Source of the DNA: Microbacteriaceae bacterium PS02070
GTDB taxonomy: Bacteria; Actinomycetota; Actinomycetes; Actinomycetales; Microbacteriaceae
Length of the DNA: 64,000 nt
Direction: 5' to 3'
Assembly: GCA_029959865.1 (NCBI GenBank)
Contig: JASCPE010000002.1
Location: 620,001-684,000, forward strand
Part shown: positions 9,501 to 18,409 of the stretch, piece after piece
How the letters are laid out: each line of letters opens with the position of its first letter
Numbering within the stretch: position 1 is the first letter of the stretch
Translations under genes and position numbers: made by a program
Notes under the pieces: generated by a model
Seen by the model: the letters and a program-made list of their open reading frames with translations, nothing else
Told to the model about the DNA's origin: nothing
Databases searched by the model: none

Positions 9501-10663
9501 GCACCCTCTCCCCCGAGATCCTCTCCACACTCGAGGAACAAGCCATCGAATTGCCATCGTGGGCATTCGGAAACTCCGGCACGCGTTTTCGCGTGTTCGG
9601 AACGCCGGGCACGCCGCGAGACGTCTATGAGAAAGTCTCCGACGCCGCCCAGGTGAACCGCTTCACGGCCCTCGCTCCGAGCGTCGCGCTCCACATCCCG
9701 TGGGACAAGGTCGATGACTACGCGGCACTGCGTCGTCACGCCGACGAGGAGGGCGTGACCCTCGGCACGGTGAACTCGAACACCTTCCAGGACGAGGACT
9801 ACAAGTTCGGCGCCCTGACCCACGAGGACGACCGCATTCGCCAGAAGGCCATCGACCACCACTTCGAGTGCATCGACATCATGGATGCCACGGGGTCACG
9901 CGACCTGAAGATCTGGCTCGCCGAGGGTTCCAACTACCCCGGCCAGAACGACATGCGCGCCCGCCAGGATCGTCTGCACGACTCGCTGCAGCAGATCTAT
10001 GACCGTCTGGGCGAGGCTCAGCGCCTCGTGCTGGAGTACAAGTTCTTCGAGCCGTCGTTCTACCACACGGACGTCCCGGACTGGGGCACCTCCTACGCCC
10101 AGGTCGCGACTCTCGGAGACAAGGCGATGGTGTGCCTGGACACCGGCCACCACGCTCCGGGAACCAACATCGAGTTCATCGTGATGCAGCTTCTGCGTCT
10201 CGGGAAGCTCGGCTCGTTCGACTTCAACAGCCGCTTCTACGCCGATGATGACCTCATCGTCGGTGCCGCGGACCCGTTCCAGCTCTTCCGCATCCTCGTC
10301 GAGGTCATCCGAGGCGGCGGGCTGAACAACCCCGACGTCGCCTTCATGCTCGATCAGTGCCACAACATCGAGGCGAAGATCCCGGGCCAGATCCGTTCCG
10401 TGCTCAACGTGCAGGAGATGACTGCCCGCGCACTCCTCCTCGACCGTGATGCCCTCGCCGCAGCGCAGTCTGCGAACGACGTGCTCGGCGCTCAGAAGGT
10501 GTACATGGACGCGTTCTACACCGACGTCCGACCCGCTCTCGCGCAGTGGCGTGAGAGCCGCGGCCTGGACGCGGACCCGATGGCCGCATATGCCGCCTCC
10601 GGTTACCAGGAGCGTGTCGAAGCCGACCGGGTCGGTGGCGCACAGGCGGGATGGGGTGCCTGA
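9497..10663 (+). CDS. rhaI: L-rhamnose isomerase (RhaI type)
   Basis: 388-aa TIM-barrel aldose-ketose isomerase converting L-rhamnose to L-rhamnulose in the cytoplasm. It matches the RhaI/Pseudomonas stutzeri-type isomerase rather than E. coli RhaA. Visible family segments include LALIP-like VALHIPWDKVDDYAALR, the Glu/Asp/His metal-binding strands LEYKFFEPSFYHTDV and MVCLDTGHHAPGTNIE, and SFDFNSRFYADDDLIVG. The length is as expected. It overlaps the mutarotase by 4 bases and is followed after 1 base by the transporter start. Confidence 0.92.
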   Translation: MSTLSPEILSTLEEQAIELPSWAFGNSGTRFRVFGTPGTPRDVYEKVSDAAQVNRFTALAPSVALHIPWDKVDDYAALRRHADEEGVTLGTVNSNTFQDEDYKFGALTHEDDRIRQKAIDHHFECIDIMDATGSRDLKIWLAEGSNYPGQNDMRARQDRLHDSLQQIYDRLGEAQRLVLEYKFFEPSFYHTDVPDWGTSYAQVATLGDKAMVCLDTGHHAPGTNIEFIVMQLLRLGKLGSFDFNSRFYADDDLIVGAADPFQLFRILVEVIRGGGLNNPDVAFMLDQCHNIEAKIPGQIRSVLNVQEMTARALLLDRDALAAAQSANDVLGAQKVYMDAFYTDVRPALAQWRESRGLDADPMAAYAASGYQERVEADRVGGAQAGWGA

Positions 10664-10664
10664 G

Positions 10665-11957
10665 ATGAGTGGAACCCTCCCCACGGAAAGCAGCCGGCGC
10701 CCGATGAGCGCGTGGAAGGCCACGATCGCCGTCGCCATGTCGAACTACATCGAGGCCGGTGCGATCATCGCCCTGGCGACGAGCCTGTCGATGTGGCAGT
10801 CCGAGTTCGGATTCCCCGACGGCGTCGTCGGCCTCATCGCCGCCTTCTCCGCGAATGCCTTCGGTTCCGCCATCGGTGCCGCCGTCGGCGGGCCGTTGAG
10901 CGACCGGTACGGCCGGAAGTTCATCTACACGTACGACCTCATCCTGTTCATGCTCGGTGCTCTGTTGGTGACGTTCGCAGCGAACGTGCCGATGCTGTTC
11001 ATCGGTGTCATCGCGATGGGAATCGCGGTTGGTGCCGGCGTCACGGCGTCGTGGACCTACATCGCTGAGGAGGCGCCCGCGGACAAGCGTGCCGCGCACG
11101 TCGGTACGGCCCAGCTCGCGTGGTCGATCGGCCCCGCGGTCGGCTTCCTGCTGGCCGTGCTCGTCGAGCCCCTGGGGCTCCTCGGCTCGCGCCTGATCTT
11201 CCTGCACCTGTTCGTCATCGCGCTGATCACCTGGTGGGTGCGTCGCGGCCTTTCCGAGTCGACCCGTTGGAAGGCTGAGCGTGCAGAGGCTATCGCCAGC
11301 GGCCGGAAGGTGTCGTTCTTCTCCGGCATCACGGGCCTGTTCAAGGAGCGTCGCAACTGGGTCCCGCTGCTCTTCCTGCTCGGGGTCTACGGTCTGTGGA
11401 ACACCGTCGCGGGTCAGGCTGGCATCTTCCAGCCGCGCGTGTACGACGCGTCCGGGCTGCACGATGCCACGCAGCAGAACCTCCTGCAGGTGCTCGTGTG
11501 GACTCTGACGGCGGCCGGTACCTACTTCATCTTCATGCGCTACGGCGACAAGGTGAGCCGACGTTGGCTGTACTTCGGCGGCGCGACTCTCGGCATCGTC
11601 GCGTGGGCTGTGCTCATCTACGCGCCCCCTGGTCTGTTCTCCCTGCTGTTCTTCGCGGTCGGTTGGGGTGTCTCCTCGGGTGTCGGTGCGCAGGCGTTCT
11701 ACGGCCTGTGGACGGCGGAACTGTTCGCCACCCGCTACCGAGCAAGCGCGCAGGGCGTCCTGTTCATGCTCGCCCGCGTCTTGGTCGGCCTGCTGAGCCT
11801 CGTGTTCCCCGTGCTGCTGGCGCAGACCGGCCTCGCGGTTCTCGGTCTGATCATCCTCGGCCTGCTGATCGCCGCGGCGATCATCGGAACCATCTGGGCG
11901 CCCAAGACCGAGGGCAAGAGCCTCGAAGAGATCGAAAAGGAGCGCTACGGCGCGTGA
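10665..11957 (+). CDS. MFS transporter, probable L-rhamnose importer
   Basis: 430-aa major facilitator protein with about 12 hydrophobic segments. The sugar-porter signature between helices 2 and 3 is present (DRYGRKFIYTYDL), as is a long cytoplasmic loop after helix 6 (RRGLSESTRWKAERAEAI) and the C-terminal APKTEGKSLEEIE, typical of sugar porters. The start ATG at 10665 lies one base past the isomerase stop; the open frame runs further upstream only inside the isomerase gene. No other sugar transporter is in the operon, so uptake of L-rhamnose by proton symport is a reasonable inference. Confidence 0.85.
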   Translation: MSGTLPTESSRRPMSAWKATIAVAMSNYIEAGAIIALATSLSMWQSEFGFPDGVVGLIAAFSANAFGSAIGAAVGGPLSDRYGRKFIYTYDLILFMLGALLVTFAANVPMLFIGVIAMGIAVGAGVTASWTYIAEEAPADKRAAHVGTAQLAWSIGPAVGFLLAVLVEPLGLLGSRLIFLHLFVIALITWWVRRGLSESTRWKAERAEAIASGRKVSFFSGITGLFKERRNWVPLLFLLGVYGLWNTVAGQAGIFQPRVYDASGLHDATQQNLLQVLVWTLTAAGTYFIFMRYGDKVSRRWLYFGGATLGIVAWAVLIYAPPGLFSLLFFAVGWGVSSGVGAQAFYGLWTAELFATRYRASAQGVLFMLARVLVGLLSLVFPVLLAQTGLAVLGLIILGLLIAAAIIGTIWAPKTEGKSLEEIEKERYGA

Positions 11958-12023
11958 TTCGGCGCCGTCGCTGCATCAGACTGTCGGCATCGGCAACGGT
12001 GCCATCCAACGAAGGAACATTCC

Positions 12024-14060
12024 ATGACTAACACAACCGTCACCGAGCTCCTTGCGCGCAGCAACCGCCTGGGCTCGGATCCGAAGAACACCAACTACGC
12101 CGGCGGAAACACCTCGGCGAAGGGCACTGAGACGGACCCGGTCACGGGGGAACCCGTCGAACTGCTCTGGGTCAAGGGCTCGGGCGGCGACCTGGGCACG
12201 CTCGAGGAGAAGGGCCTGGCCGTCCTGCGGCTCGACCGGATGCGCGCCCTCGTGGACGTGTACCCGGGCGTCGAGCGCGAAGATGAAATGGTCGCGGCGT
12301 TCGACTACTGCCTGCACGGCAAGGGCGGCGCTGCGCCGTCGATCGATACGGCCATGCACGGGCTGGTCGATTCCGCGCACGTGGACCACCTGCACCCGGA
12401 CAGCGGAATCGCGATTGCGACGGCCGCGGACGGCGAGGAACTGACGCAGAAGATCTTCGGCGACAAGGTCGTGTGGGTGCCGTGGCGCCGTCCCGGCTTC
12501 CAGCTGGGCTTGGACATCGCCGCCATCAAGGAGCGCAACCCGCAGGCGATCGGCACGATCCTCGGGGGTCACGGCATCACCGCGTGGGGCGACACGAGCG
12601 ACGAGGCGGAGCGCAACAGCCTCTGGATCATCGAGACCGCTGCGGACTACATCGCCGAGCATGGAGCGAAGGACCCGTTCGGCGGCGTCCGCGACGGCTT
12701 CGCGGCTCTCCCCGACGAGGAGCGGCGAGCCAAGGCAGCCGCGCTTGCCCCCACCATCCGTGGCCTCGCGTCGACCGACAAGCCGATGGTCGGCCACTTC
12801 ACCGACAGTGATGTGGTCCTTGACTTCCTCGCATCTGAGCGGGCACCGGAACTGGCCGCGCTGGGCACGAGCTGCCCCGACCACTTCCTTCGGACGAAGG
12901 TCAAGCCGCTCATCGTGGATCTCCCCGCGGATGCCTCCGTCGAGGACACGATCGCGCGGCTGAAGGAGCTCCACCAGGAGTACCGCGCCGACTACAAGGC
13001 CTACTACGACGCCTATGCGACGGACGCAAGCCCCGCCATGCGCGGCGCAGACCCGCTCATCGTCTTGGTGCCGGGCGTCGGTATGTTCAGCTACGGCGCG
13101 AACAAGCAGACCGCGCGGGTCGCGGGTGAGTTCTACGTGAACGCGATCAACGTGATGCGTGGCGCGGAAGCTCTGTCCACCTACACCCCGATCTCCGACG
13201 AGGAGAAGTTCCGCATCGAGTACTGGGCACTGGAGGAGGCAAAGCTTCAGCGGATGCCGAAGCCCAAGACCCACCAGGGCCGCATTGCGTTCGTCACCGG
13301 AGCGGCCAGCGGCATCGGTAAGGCGATCGCCACGCGTCTGGCCGCGGAAGGCGCCTGCGTCGTGGTCGCGGACCTCGATCTCGAGAAGGCGCAGGCCGTG
13401 GCTGCAGAGCTCGGCTCGACTGACGTCGCCATCGGGGTGGCAGCGAACGTTGCAGACGAAGCCGGGGTCCAGGCCGCGATCGATGCGACCGTGCTCGCGT
13501 TCGGCGGCATCGACCTCGTAGTCAACAACGCCGGGCTGTCGCTCTCCAAGAGCCTCCTGGAGACCACCGAGAAGGACTGGGATCTCCAGCACGATGTCAT
13601 GGCGAAGGGGTCGTTCTTCGTCTCGAAGGCTGCCGCCGGCGCCCTCATCGCGCAGCAGTTGGGCGGAGACATCATCTACATCTCGTCCAAGAACTCGGTG
13701 TTCGCGGGCCCGAACAACATCGCCTACTCCGCAACGAAGGCCGATCAGGCTCACCAGGTCCGACTGCTCGCAGTGGAGCTCGGCGAGCACGGCGTGCGCG
13801 TCAACGGCATCAACCCTGACGGTGTTGTGCGGGGGTCGGGCATCTTCGCGAGCGGTTGGGGTGCGAACCGTGCCGCAACCTACGGCGTGAATGAAGAGGA
13901 TCTCGGACAGTTCTACGCGAACCGCACGATCCTGAAGCGCGAAGTCGTGCCGGAGAACGTTGCCGACGCGGTCTACGTGCTCACGGGTCCCGAGCTGACG
14001 CGTACGACCGGCCTCCACATCCCCGTCGATTCGGGCGTGGCTGCGGCGTTCCTGCGATGA
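12024..14060 (+). CDS. rhaD: Bifunctional rhamnulose-1-phosphate aldolase / short-chain dehydrogenase
   Basis: 678-aa fusion protein like Bacillus RhaEW/YuxG. The N-terminal class II aldolase (about residues 1-400) has the metal-binding HVDHLHPDSG and LGGHGITAWG, and cleaves L-rhamnulose-1-phosphate to dihydroxyacetone phosphate and L-lactaldehyde. The C-terminal short-chain dehydrogenase (from about residue 415) has FVTGAASGIGKAIATRLAAE for NAD binding, VVNNAGLS and the catalytic YSATK, and probably oxidises the lactaldehyde to lactate. Linking both steps removes the toxic aldehyde. The stop overlaps the kinase start (ATGA). Confidence 0.92.
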   Translation: MTNTTVTELLARSNRLGSDPKNTNYAGGNTSAKGTETDPVTGEPVELLWVKGSGGDLGTLEEKGLAVLRLDRMRALVDVYPGVEREDEMVAAFDYCLHGKGGAAPSIDTAMHGLVDSAHVDHLHPDSGIAIATAADGEELTQKIFGDKVVWVPWRRPGFQLGLDIAAIKERNPQAIGTILGGHGITAWGDTSDEAERNSLWIIETAADYIAEHGAKDPFGGVRDGFAALPDEERRAKAAALAPTIRGLASTDKPMVGHFTDSDVVLDFLASERAPELAALGTSCPDHFLRTKVKPLIVDLPADASVEDTIARLKELHQEYRADYKAYYDAYATDASPAMRGADPLIVLVPGVGMFSYGANKQTARVAGEFYVNAINVMRGAEALSTYTPISDEEKFRIEYWALEEAKLQRMPKPKTHQGRIAFVTGAASGIGKAIATRLAAEGACVVVADLDLEKAQAVAAELGSTDVAIGVAANVADEAGVQAAIDATVLAFGGIDLVVNNAGLSLSKSLLETTEKDWDLQHDVMAKGSFFVSKAAAGALIAQQLGGDIIYISSKNSVFAGPNNIAYSATKADQAHQVRLLAVELGEHGVRVNGINPDGVVRGSGIFASGWGANRAATYGVNEEDLGQFYANRTILKREVVPENVADAVYVLTGPELTRTTGLHIPVDSGVAAAFLR

Positions 14061-15469
14061 CATCGGGGAGCGTCGCCGCGGTCGACTTCGGTGCCACCAG
14101 CGGACGGGTGATCCTTGGCCGGGTCGGCCCCGGAGTGCTGGAGACGGAGACGATCGCGCGCTTCCCGAATGAGCCCGTTTTCACGGCAGGGACGCTGCGC
14201 TGGGACATCCTCTCGCTGTACTCCTCGGCACTGTCGGGGCTTCGACGAGCGATCCGGGCCGAACCTGACGTTCGCAGCATCGGGATCGACTCGTGGGCCG
14301 TTGACTACGGACTTCTGCGCAGTGGGCAGTTGGTCGGAAACCCGTTCCACTATCGGGACGAGCGCACGGCCCGCGGCGTGGAGGCGGTCCATGCCGCGCT
14401 CCCCCACGCCGAGCTGTATCCGCGCAACGGTCTCCAGTTCCTTCCGTTCAACACGCTGTACCAGCTGGCCGCCGAGGACGAGGACACCCTGGCATTCGCC
14501 GACCAACTGCTGTTGATCCCGGATCTTGTCGCGTACTGGCTGACCGGCCAGGCGCGCGCGGAGCTGACCAACGCGTCGACGACCGGACTTCTGCCAGCAG
14601 GTGGAACCGCATGGGACGCGGAGCTGATCACGACGCTGGGACTCTCCGGCGGGCTGTTGCCGAGCCTCATCGCGCCCGGCGAAACTCTCGCGCCGCTCCA
14701 ACCTGCCGTCGCTCAGGCGGTCGGCGCCGCCGTGGACGTCGTGGCCGTCGGATCGCATGACACGGCCTCAGCCGTCGTTGCCGTGCCGATGGACTCTGCC
14801 CATGCCGCGTACATTTCGTGCGGCACATGGGGGCTTGTCGGCGTGGAACTGTCTGACCCGATTCTCACGGAAGAGGCACGCACGGCGGGCTTTACCAATG
14901 AGGGCGGCGTCGATGGACGTGTGCGTCTGCTCCGCAACGTGATGGGTCTCTGGATCCTCACGGAAACGGTGCGTGGCTGGGAGCGCGCAGGAGACGAGAT
15001 CGTGTTGACGGAGCTGCTCGACGCTGCCGCGCGTGTGCCGGCAGATTCTGTGCCGCTGTTCGACGTGAACGACCCCTCTTTCCTGCCGCCAGGTGACATG
15101 CCGGCGCGGATCGATGCCTGGTGCGCGGAGCGCGGCATGTCCGCGCCTGCGACCCGGGCCGAGTATGCGCGCTCGATCATCGAGTCGCTCGCGCAAGGAT
15201 TCGCTGACGCGGTGCGCGCCGCGGCAGATCTCGGCGGGGTCGATGTACGGACGATCCACATCGTCGGTGGCGGTGCGTTGAACACCCTGTTGTGCCAGCG
15301 AACCGCGGACCGCAGCGGCACCGCGGTGCTCGCCGGTCCGGTCGAGGCCACGGCGCTCGGAAATGTGCTCATTCAGGCGCGTGCCGCTGGTTTGGTCTCG
15401 GGTTCGCTCGAAGATCTCCGCGAACTCGTCGCGCGCACACACGAGCCAACGAGGTACACGCCGCGCTGA
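14057..15469 (+). CDS. rhaB: Rhamnulokinase
   Basis: 470-aa FGGY carbohydrate kinase that phosphorylates L-rhamnulose with ATP. The N-terminal phosphate motif is VAAVDFGATSGRVILGRVG. SIGIDSWAVDYGLL and the second-domain adenosine motif IHIVGGGALNTLLCQRTAD are as in RhaB. It is the last gene of the rhamnose operon, 40 bases before pepA, which has its own -10 box. I see no terminator hairpin between them. Confidence 0.92.
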   Translation: MTSGSVAAVDFGATSGRVILGRVGPGVLETETIARFPNEPVFTAGTLRWDILSLYSSALSGLRRAIRAEPDVRSIGIDSWAVDYGLLRSGQLVGNPFHYRDERTARGVEAVHAALPHAELYPRNGLQFLPFNTLYQLAAEDEDTLAFADQLLLIPDLVAYWLTGQARAELTNASTTGLLPAGGTAWDAELITTLGLSGGLLPSLIAPGETLAPLQPAVAQAVGAAVDVVAVGSHDTASAVVAVPMDSAHAAYISCGTWGLVGVELSDPILTEEARTAGFTNEGGVDGRVRLLRNVMGLWILTETVRGWERAGDEIVLTELLDAAARVPADSVPLFDVNDPSFLPPGDMPARIDAWCAERGMSAPATRAEYARSIIESLAQGFADAVRAAADLGGVDVRTIHIVGGGALNTLLCQRTADRSGTAVLAGPVEATALGNVLIQARAAGLVSGSLEDLRELVARTHEPTRYTPR

Positions 15470-15496
15470 CCCACCGCCAGGGCGTGCGGGCAAACC

Positions 15497-15502
15497 TAGG
15501 AT
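15497..15502 (+). promoter_or_regulatory. -10 box of leaderless pepA
   Basis: TAGGAT on the plus strand, 6 bases before the pepA ATG. Confidence 0.55.
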
Positions 15503-15508
15503 GGATGT

Positions 15509-16978
15509 ATGCCGTATCCCGCGTTGTCGCACTCTACAGAGCCACTGACCACCGCCGATGCTGAGGCCCTCGTCCTCGCCCTCCCGCCCCTGGATGAGGT
15601 GGGCGACGCGTTGGAGGACTACCCCGGTGTGACGGCGGCGTTGAAAGCCATCGGCTTCGTTGGAGCCCCGGGTGTGGTCTTCCGGCTGCACCTGCCAGAG
15701 ATCACCTCGTCGGCCCTCGCCGTCGTCGGAACCGGTGCTGCTCCTGATGCGGCGGCGTACCGCGATGCCGCCGGTGCGGCGGCGCGCATTCTCACCGGCT
15801 TCGAGTCGCTTGCCGTGGCTGCGCCGCTTCGCCCAGATCTCGTGTCTGAGCTCCTCGAGGGCGCCGTGATCGGCGGGTATCGGTTTGAGACCTACAAGTC
15901 CACGGCGCCGAAGAAGAGGGCGGAGAAGGTGGCCGTCCACTCCCCCGAGGCTGTCCCGGCCGAGGTCGTGACCGCTGCGCAGACGGTGGGAGCCTCCCTG
16001 GCGCTGGTCAAGGACCTCGTCAACACCCCGGCGGAGTGGCTCAGCCCGACCGACTTCGCCGATTTCGCGATCGAGGTTGCGAGCGAGCTTCCCATCGCGG
16101 TGGATGTCTACGACGAGGAACGCTTGGAAGAGGAGGGCTTCGGCGGCATCCTCGGGGTCGGACAGGGGTCTGACCGACCGCCGCGCTTCATCCATATCGA
16201 TTACGCGCCCGAAGCGGCCACACGCCACATCGCGATCGTCGGGAAGGGAATCACCTTCGACACCGGTGGACTCTCGCTCAAGCCCGCCGCCAGCATGGTC
16301 GGGATGAAGTACGACATGTGCGGCGCGGCCGTGGCACTGTCGGTGGTCGTGGCCGCCGCACGTTTGGGCCTGCCCGTGCGCGTGTCGGGGTGGCTGTGCG
16401 TCGCCGACAACATGCCATCGGGTCGAGCGACCCGGCCCGGCGACGTCGTGCGCATTCTCGATGGGACCACCGTCGAAGTCCTGAACACCGACGCCGAAGG
16501 CCGGCTTGTCCTCGCCGACGGCCTCGTCGCGGCGAGTCGCGCACAGCCCGACCTTCTGATCGACGTCGCGACCCTCACCGGTGCCATCACCGTCGCTCTC
16601 GGGACCCGCACGGCGGGAGTCATGGGCAGCGACGAGGCGACCGCAGCCTTCCTCGCGGCAGCCGAGCGTGCGGGCGAACTGGCCTGGCGACTGCCGCTCC
16701 CGGAGTACATGAACGATGAGCTGGATTCTCCGATCGCGGACCTGCAGAACGCGAAGATCGGCGACCCCGCCGGTGGGTCGATGTTCGCGGGCCTGTTCCT
16801 CCAGAGGTTTGTCGGACGCCAGGGCGACGGCGACGACGCGCCGCGTATTCCGTGGGTGCACCTGGACATCGCCGGAGTCGGCACCAACAAGGGTGCTCCG
16901 CACGGCGCCACCGACAAGGGTCCGACCGCGGCGACTGTCCGCTCGCTCATTGAGCTGGTGAAAGCGGAAGGACAGTGA
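15509..16978 (+). CDS. pepA: Leucyl aminopeptidase (M17)
   Basis: 489-aa cytosolic metallo-exopeptidase that removes N-terminal residues, especially leucine, from peptides. The C-terminal catalytic half has GKGITFDTGGLSLKPAASM with the metal-binding Lys/Asp, and the M17 signature NTDAEGRLVLADGL with catalytic Asp/Glu and Arg. The N-terminal half (about 170 residues) is the less conserved macro-like domain. The ATG follows a TAGGAT hexamer by 6 bases, so the mRNA is probably leaderless. The stop overlaps the GTG of lpdA (GTGA). Confidence 0.93.
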   Translation: MPYPALSHSTEPLTTADAEALVLALPPLDEVGDALEDYPGVTAALKAIGFVGAPGVVFRLHLPEITSSALAVVGTGAAPDAAAYRDAAGAAARILTGFESLAVAAPLRPDLVSELLEGAVIGGYRFETYKSTAPKKRAEKVAVHSPEAVPAEVVTAAQTVGASLALVKDLVNTPAEWLSPTDFADFAIEVASELPIAVDVYDEERLEEEGFGGILGVGQGSDRPPRFIHIDYAPEAATRHIAIVGKGITFDTGGLSLKPAASMVGMKYDMCGAAVALSVVVAAARLGLPVRVSGWLCVADNMPSGRATRPGDVVRILDGTTVEVLNTDAEGRLVLADGLVAASRAQPDLLIDVATLTGAITVALGTRTAGVMGSDEATAAFLAAAERAGELAWRLPLPEYMNDELDSPIADLQNAKIGDPAGGSMFAGLFLQRFVGRQGDGDDAPRIPWVHLDIAGVGTNKGAPHGATDKGPTAATVRSLIELVKAEGQ

Positions 16979-18345
16979 GCACGCACGACGCGGACGTGGT
17001 CGTTCTCGGGGGCGGAAGCGGAGGCTACGCCGCCGCTCTGCGCGCGGCCGAGTTGGGCTCTCGCGTCGTGATCATCGAGAAGGACAAGGTCGGCGGAACG
17101 TGTCTGCACCGCGGGTGCGTCCCGACCAAGGCATTGCTGCGCGTAGGCGAGGTCGCGGATGAGATCCGCGGCGCGCAACGTTTAGGTCTGGATGCGAATC
17201 TGACCGCAATCGACGGCGCGCGCGTGAAGGAGTTTCGCGACGGCATCGTTTCCGGCAAGCACAAGGGCCTGACGGGTCTGCTGGCCGCGCGCAAGATCAC
17301 GACGGTCTTCGGAGAAGGTGTGCTCACCGCAGAAGGCACGGTGCGCGTCGGAGATGACGAGTACCGAGGCGAGAATCTCGTTCTCGCCGTTGGCGCGCGT
17401 ACCCGACCGTTCCCCGGCGTGGCGGTGGGGGGCCGCATTCTCGATAGTGAAAGCGCCCTCGCCATGGACGAGATTCCGGCACGAGTGATCATCCTCGGCG
17501 GCGGCGTGATCGGCGTCGAGTTCGCCAGCGCGTGGCGCTCACTGGGGGCAGAAGTCACCGTGATTGAGGCGCTCCCCCGGCTCATCGCGGCCGAAGATGC
17601 CAGTGCGAGCAAGGCACTCGAGCGGGCATTCGCCGCGCGTGGAATCGACGTGCGCACAGGGGTGTCTGTCGTCAGCGCGTCCGCGAACGATGACAGCGTC
17701 ACTGTGACCGTGGATGGAGGCGACACACTCACTGCCGACTACGCACTCGTTGCCATCGGGCGGGTCCCCGCAACCGACGGGATCGGCCTCGAGGACGCCC
17801 ACGTCGTCACCGACCGCGGGTGGATTCAGGTGGACGAGGATGGGCGAACGAGCGTGGATGGTGTGTGGGCCGTCGGTGACATCGTGCCGGGACCGCAGCT
17901 TGCGCACCGCGGCTTCGCGCAGGGCATCCGGGTGGCAGAGCTCATCGGTGGGCAGACTCCCCCCGTTCTGGACGACCAGGCGATTCCGCGCGTGACGTAC
18001 TCGCACCCAGAAGTGGCTGCGGTCGGAATGACAGAGGAAGCGGCGCGCGAGCGATTCGCCGACAACATTACCGTTCAGGAATATAACCTCGCCGGGAATG
18101 CAAAGAGTTCGATCTTGGGCGCCGCCGGATTCGTGAAGATCCTCCGACGCACCGATGGCCCCATCATCGGGGCGACGCTCGTCGGTGATCGGGTGGGCGA
18201 GCTCATCACAGAGGTACAGCTCGCGATCGGCTGGGAGGCGCACCCGGAGGACATCGCCCCGTTCATCCACGCTCACCCCACGCAGAGTGAGGCGCTGGGT
18301 GAGGCATTCCTCGCCCTTTCCGGCAAACCGCTGCACGCCCTCTGA
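16975..18345 (+). CDS. lpdA: Dihydrolipoyl dehydrogenase (E3)
   Basis: 456-aa FAD disulfide oxidoreductase that reoxidises the dihydrolipoyl groups of 2-oxoacid dehydrogenase complexes using NAD. It has the N-terminal FAD fold (VVVLGGGSGGYAAALRAAEL), the redox-active pair in GGTCLHRGCVPTKALL, a second dinucleotide fold (VIILGGGVIGVEFASAW), and the C-terminal catalytic His-Glu in HAHPTQSEALGE. The GTG start overlaps the pepA stop. The E2 gene follows after 64 bases, and E1 (aceE) lies 19 kb away. Confidence 0.94.
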   Translation: MSTHDADVVVLGGGSGGYAAALRAAELGSRVVIIEKDKVGGTCLHRGCVPTKALLRVGEVADEIRGAQRLGLDANLTAIDGARVKEFRDGIVSGKHKGLTGLLAARKITTVFGEGVLTAEGTVRVGDDEYRGENLVLAVGARTRPFPGVAVGGRILDSESALAMDEIPARVIILGGGVIGVEFASAWRSLGAEVTVIEALPRLIAAEDASASKALERAFAARGIDVRTGVSVVSASANDDSVTVTVDGGDTLTADYALVAIGRVPATDGIGLEDAHVVTDRGWIQVDEDGRTSVDGVWAVGDIVPGPQLAHRGFAQGIRVAELIGGQTPPVLDDQAIPRVTYSHPEVAAVGMTEEAARERFADNITVQEYNLAGNAKSSILGAAGFVKILRRTDGPIIGATLVGDRVGELITEVQLAIGWEAHPEDIAPFIHAHPTQSEALGEAFLALSGKPLHAL

Positions 18346-18367
18346 GGCGCGGGGCCACCGGCATCAC

Positions 18368-18373
18368 TAAGGT
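18368..18373 (+). promoter_or_regulatory. Possible -10 box for the E2 gene
   Basis: TAAGGT, 36 bases before the E2 start codon; a consensus AAGGAG ribosome-binding site follows. No convincing -35 is present. Confidence 0.3.
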
Positions 18374-18409
18374 AGATAAGACATCAGAACTTCCATAAGG
18401 AGCAACGAC

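Noticed and set aside
11976..14063. A 695-codon open frame on the minus strand over the aldolase/dehydrogenase fusion gene
   Set aside because: It mirrors the real gene codon by codon, is rich in Arg/His/Asp without any family motif, and arises from high GC at third positions.
14768..16903. A 711-codon minus-strand open frame over rhaB and pepA
   Set aside because: It spans two well-supported plus-strand genes and has no recognisable domain or start signal.
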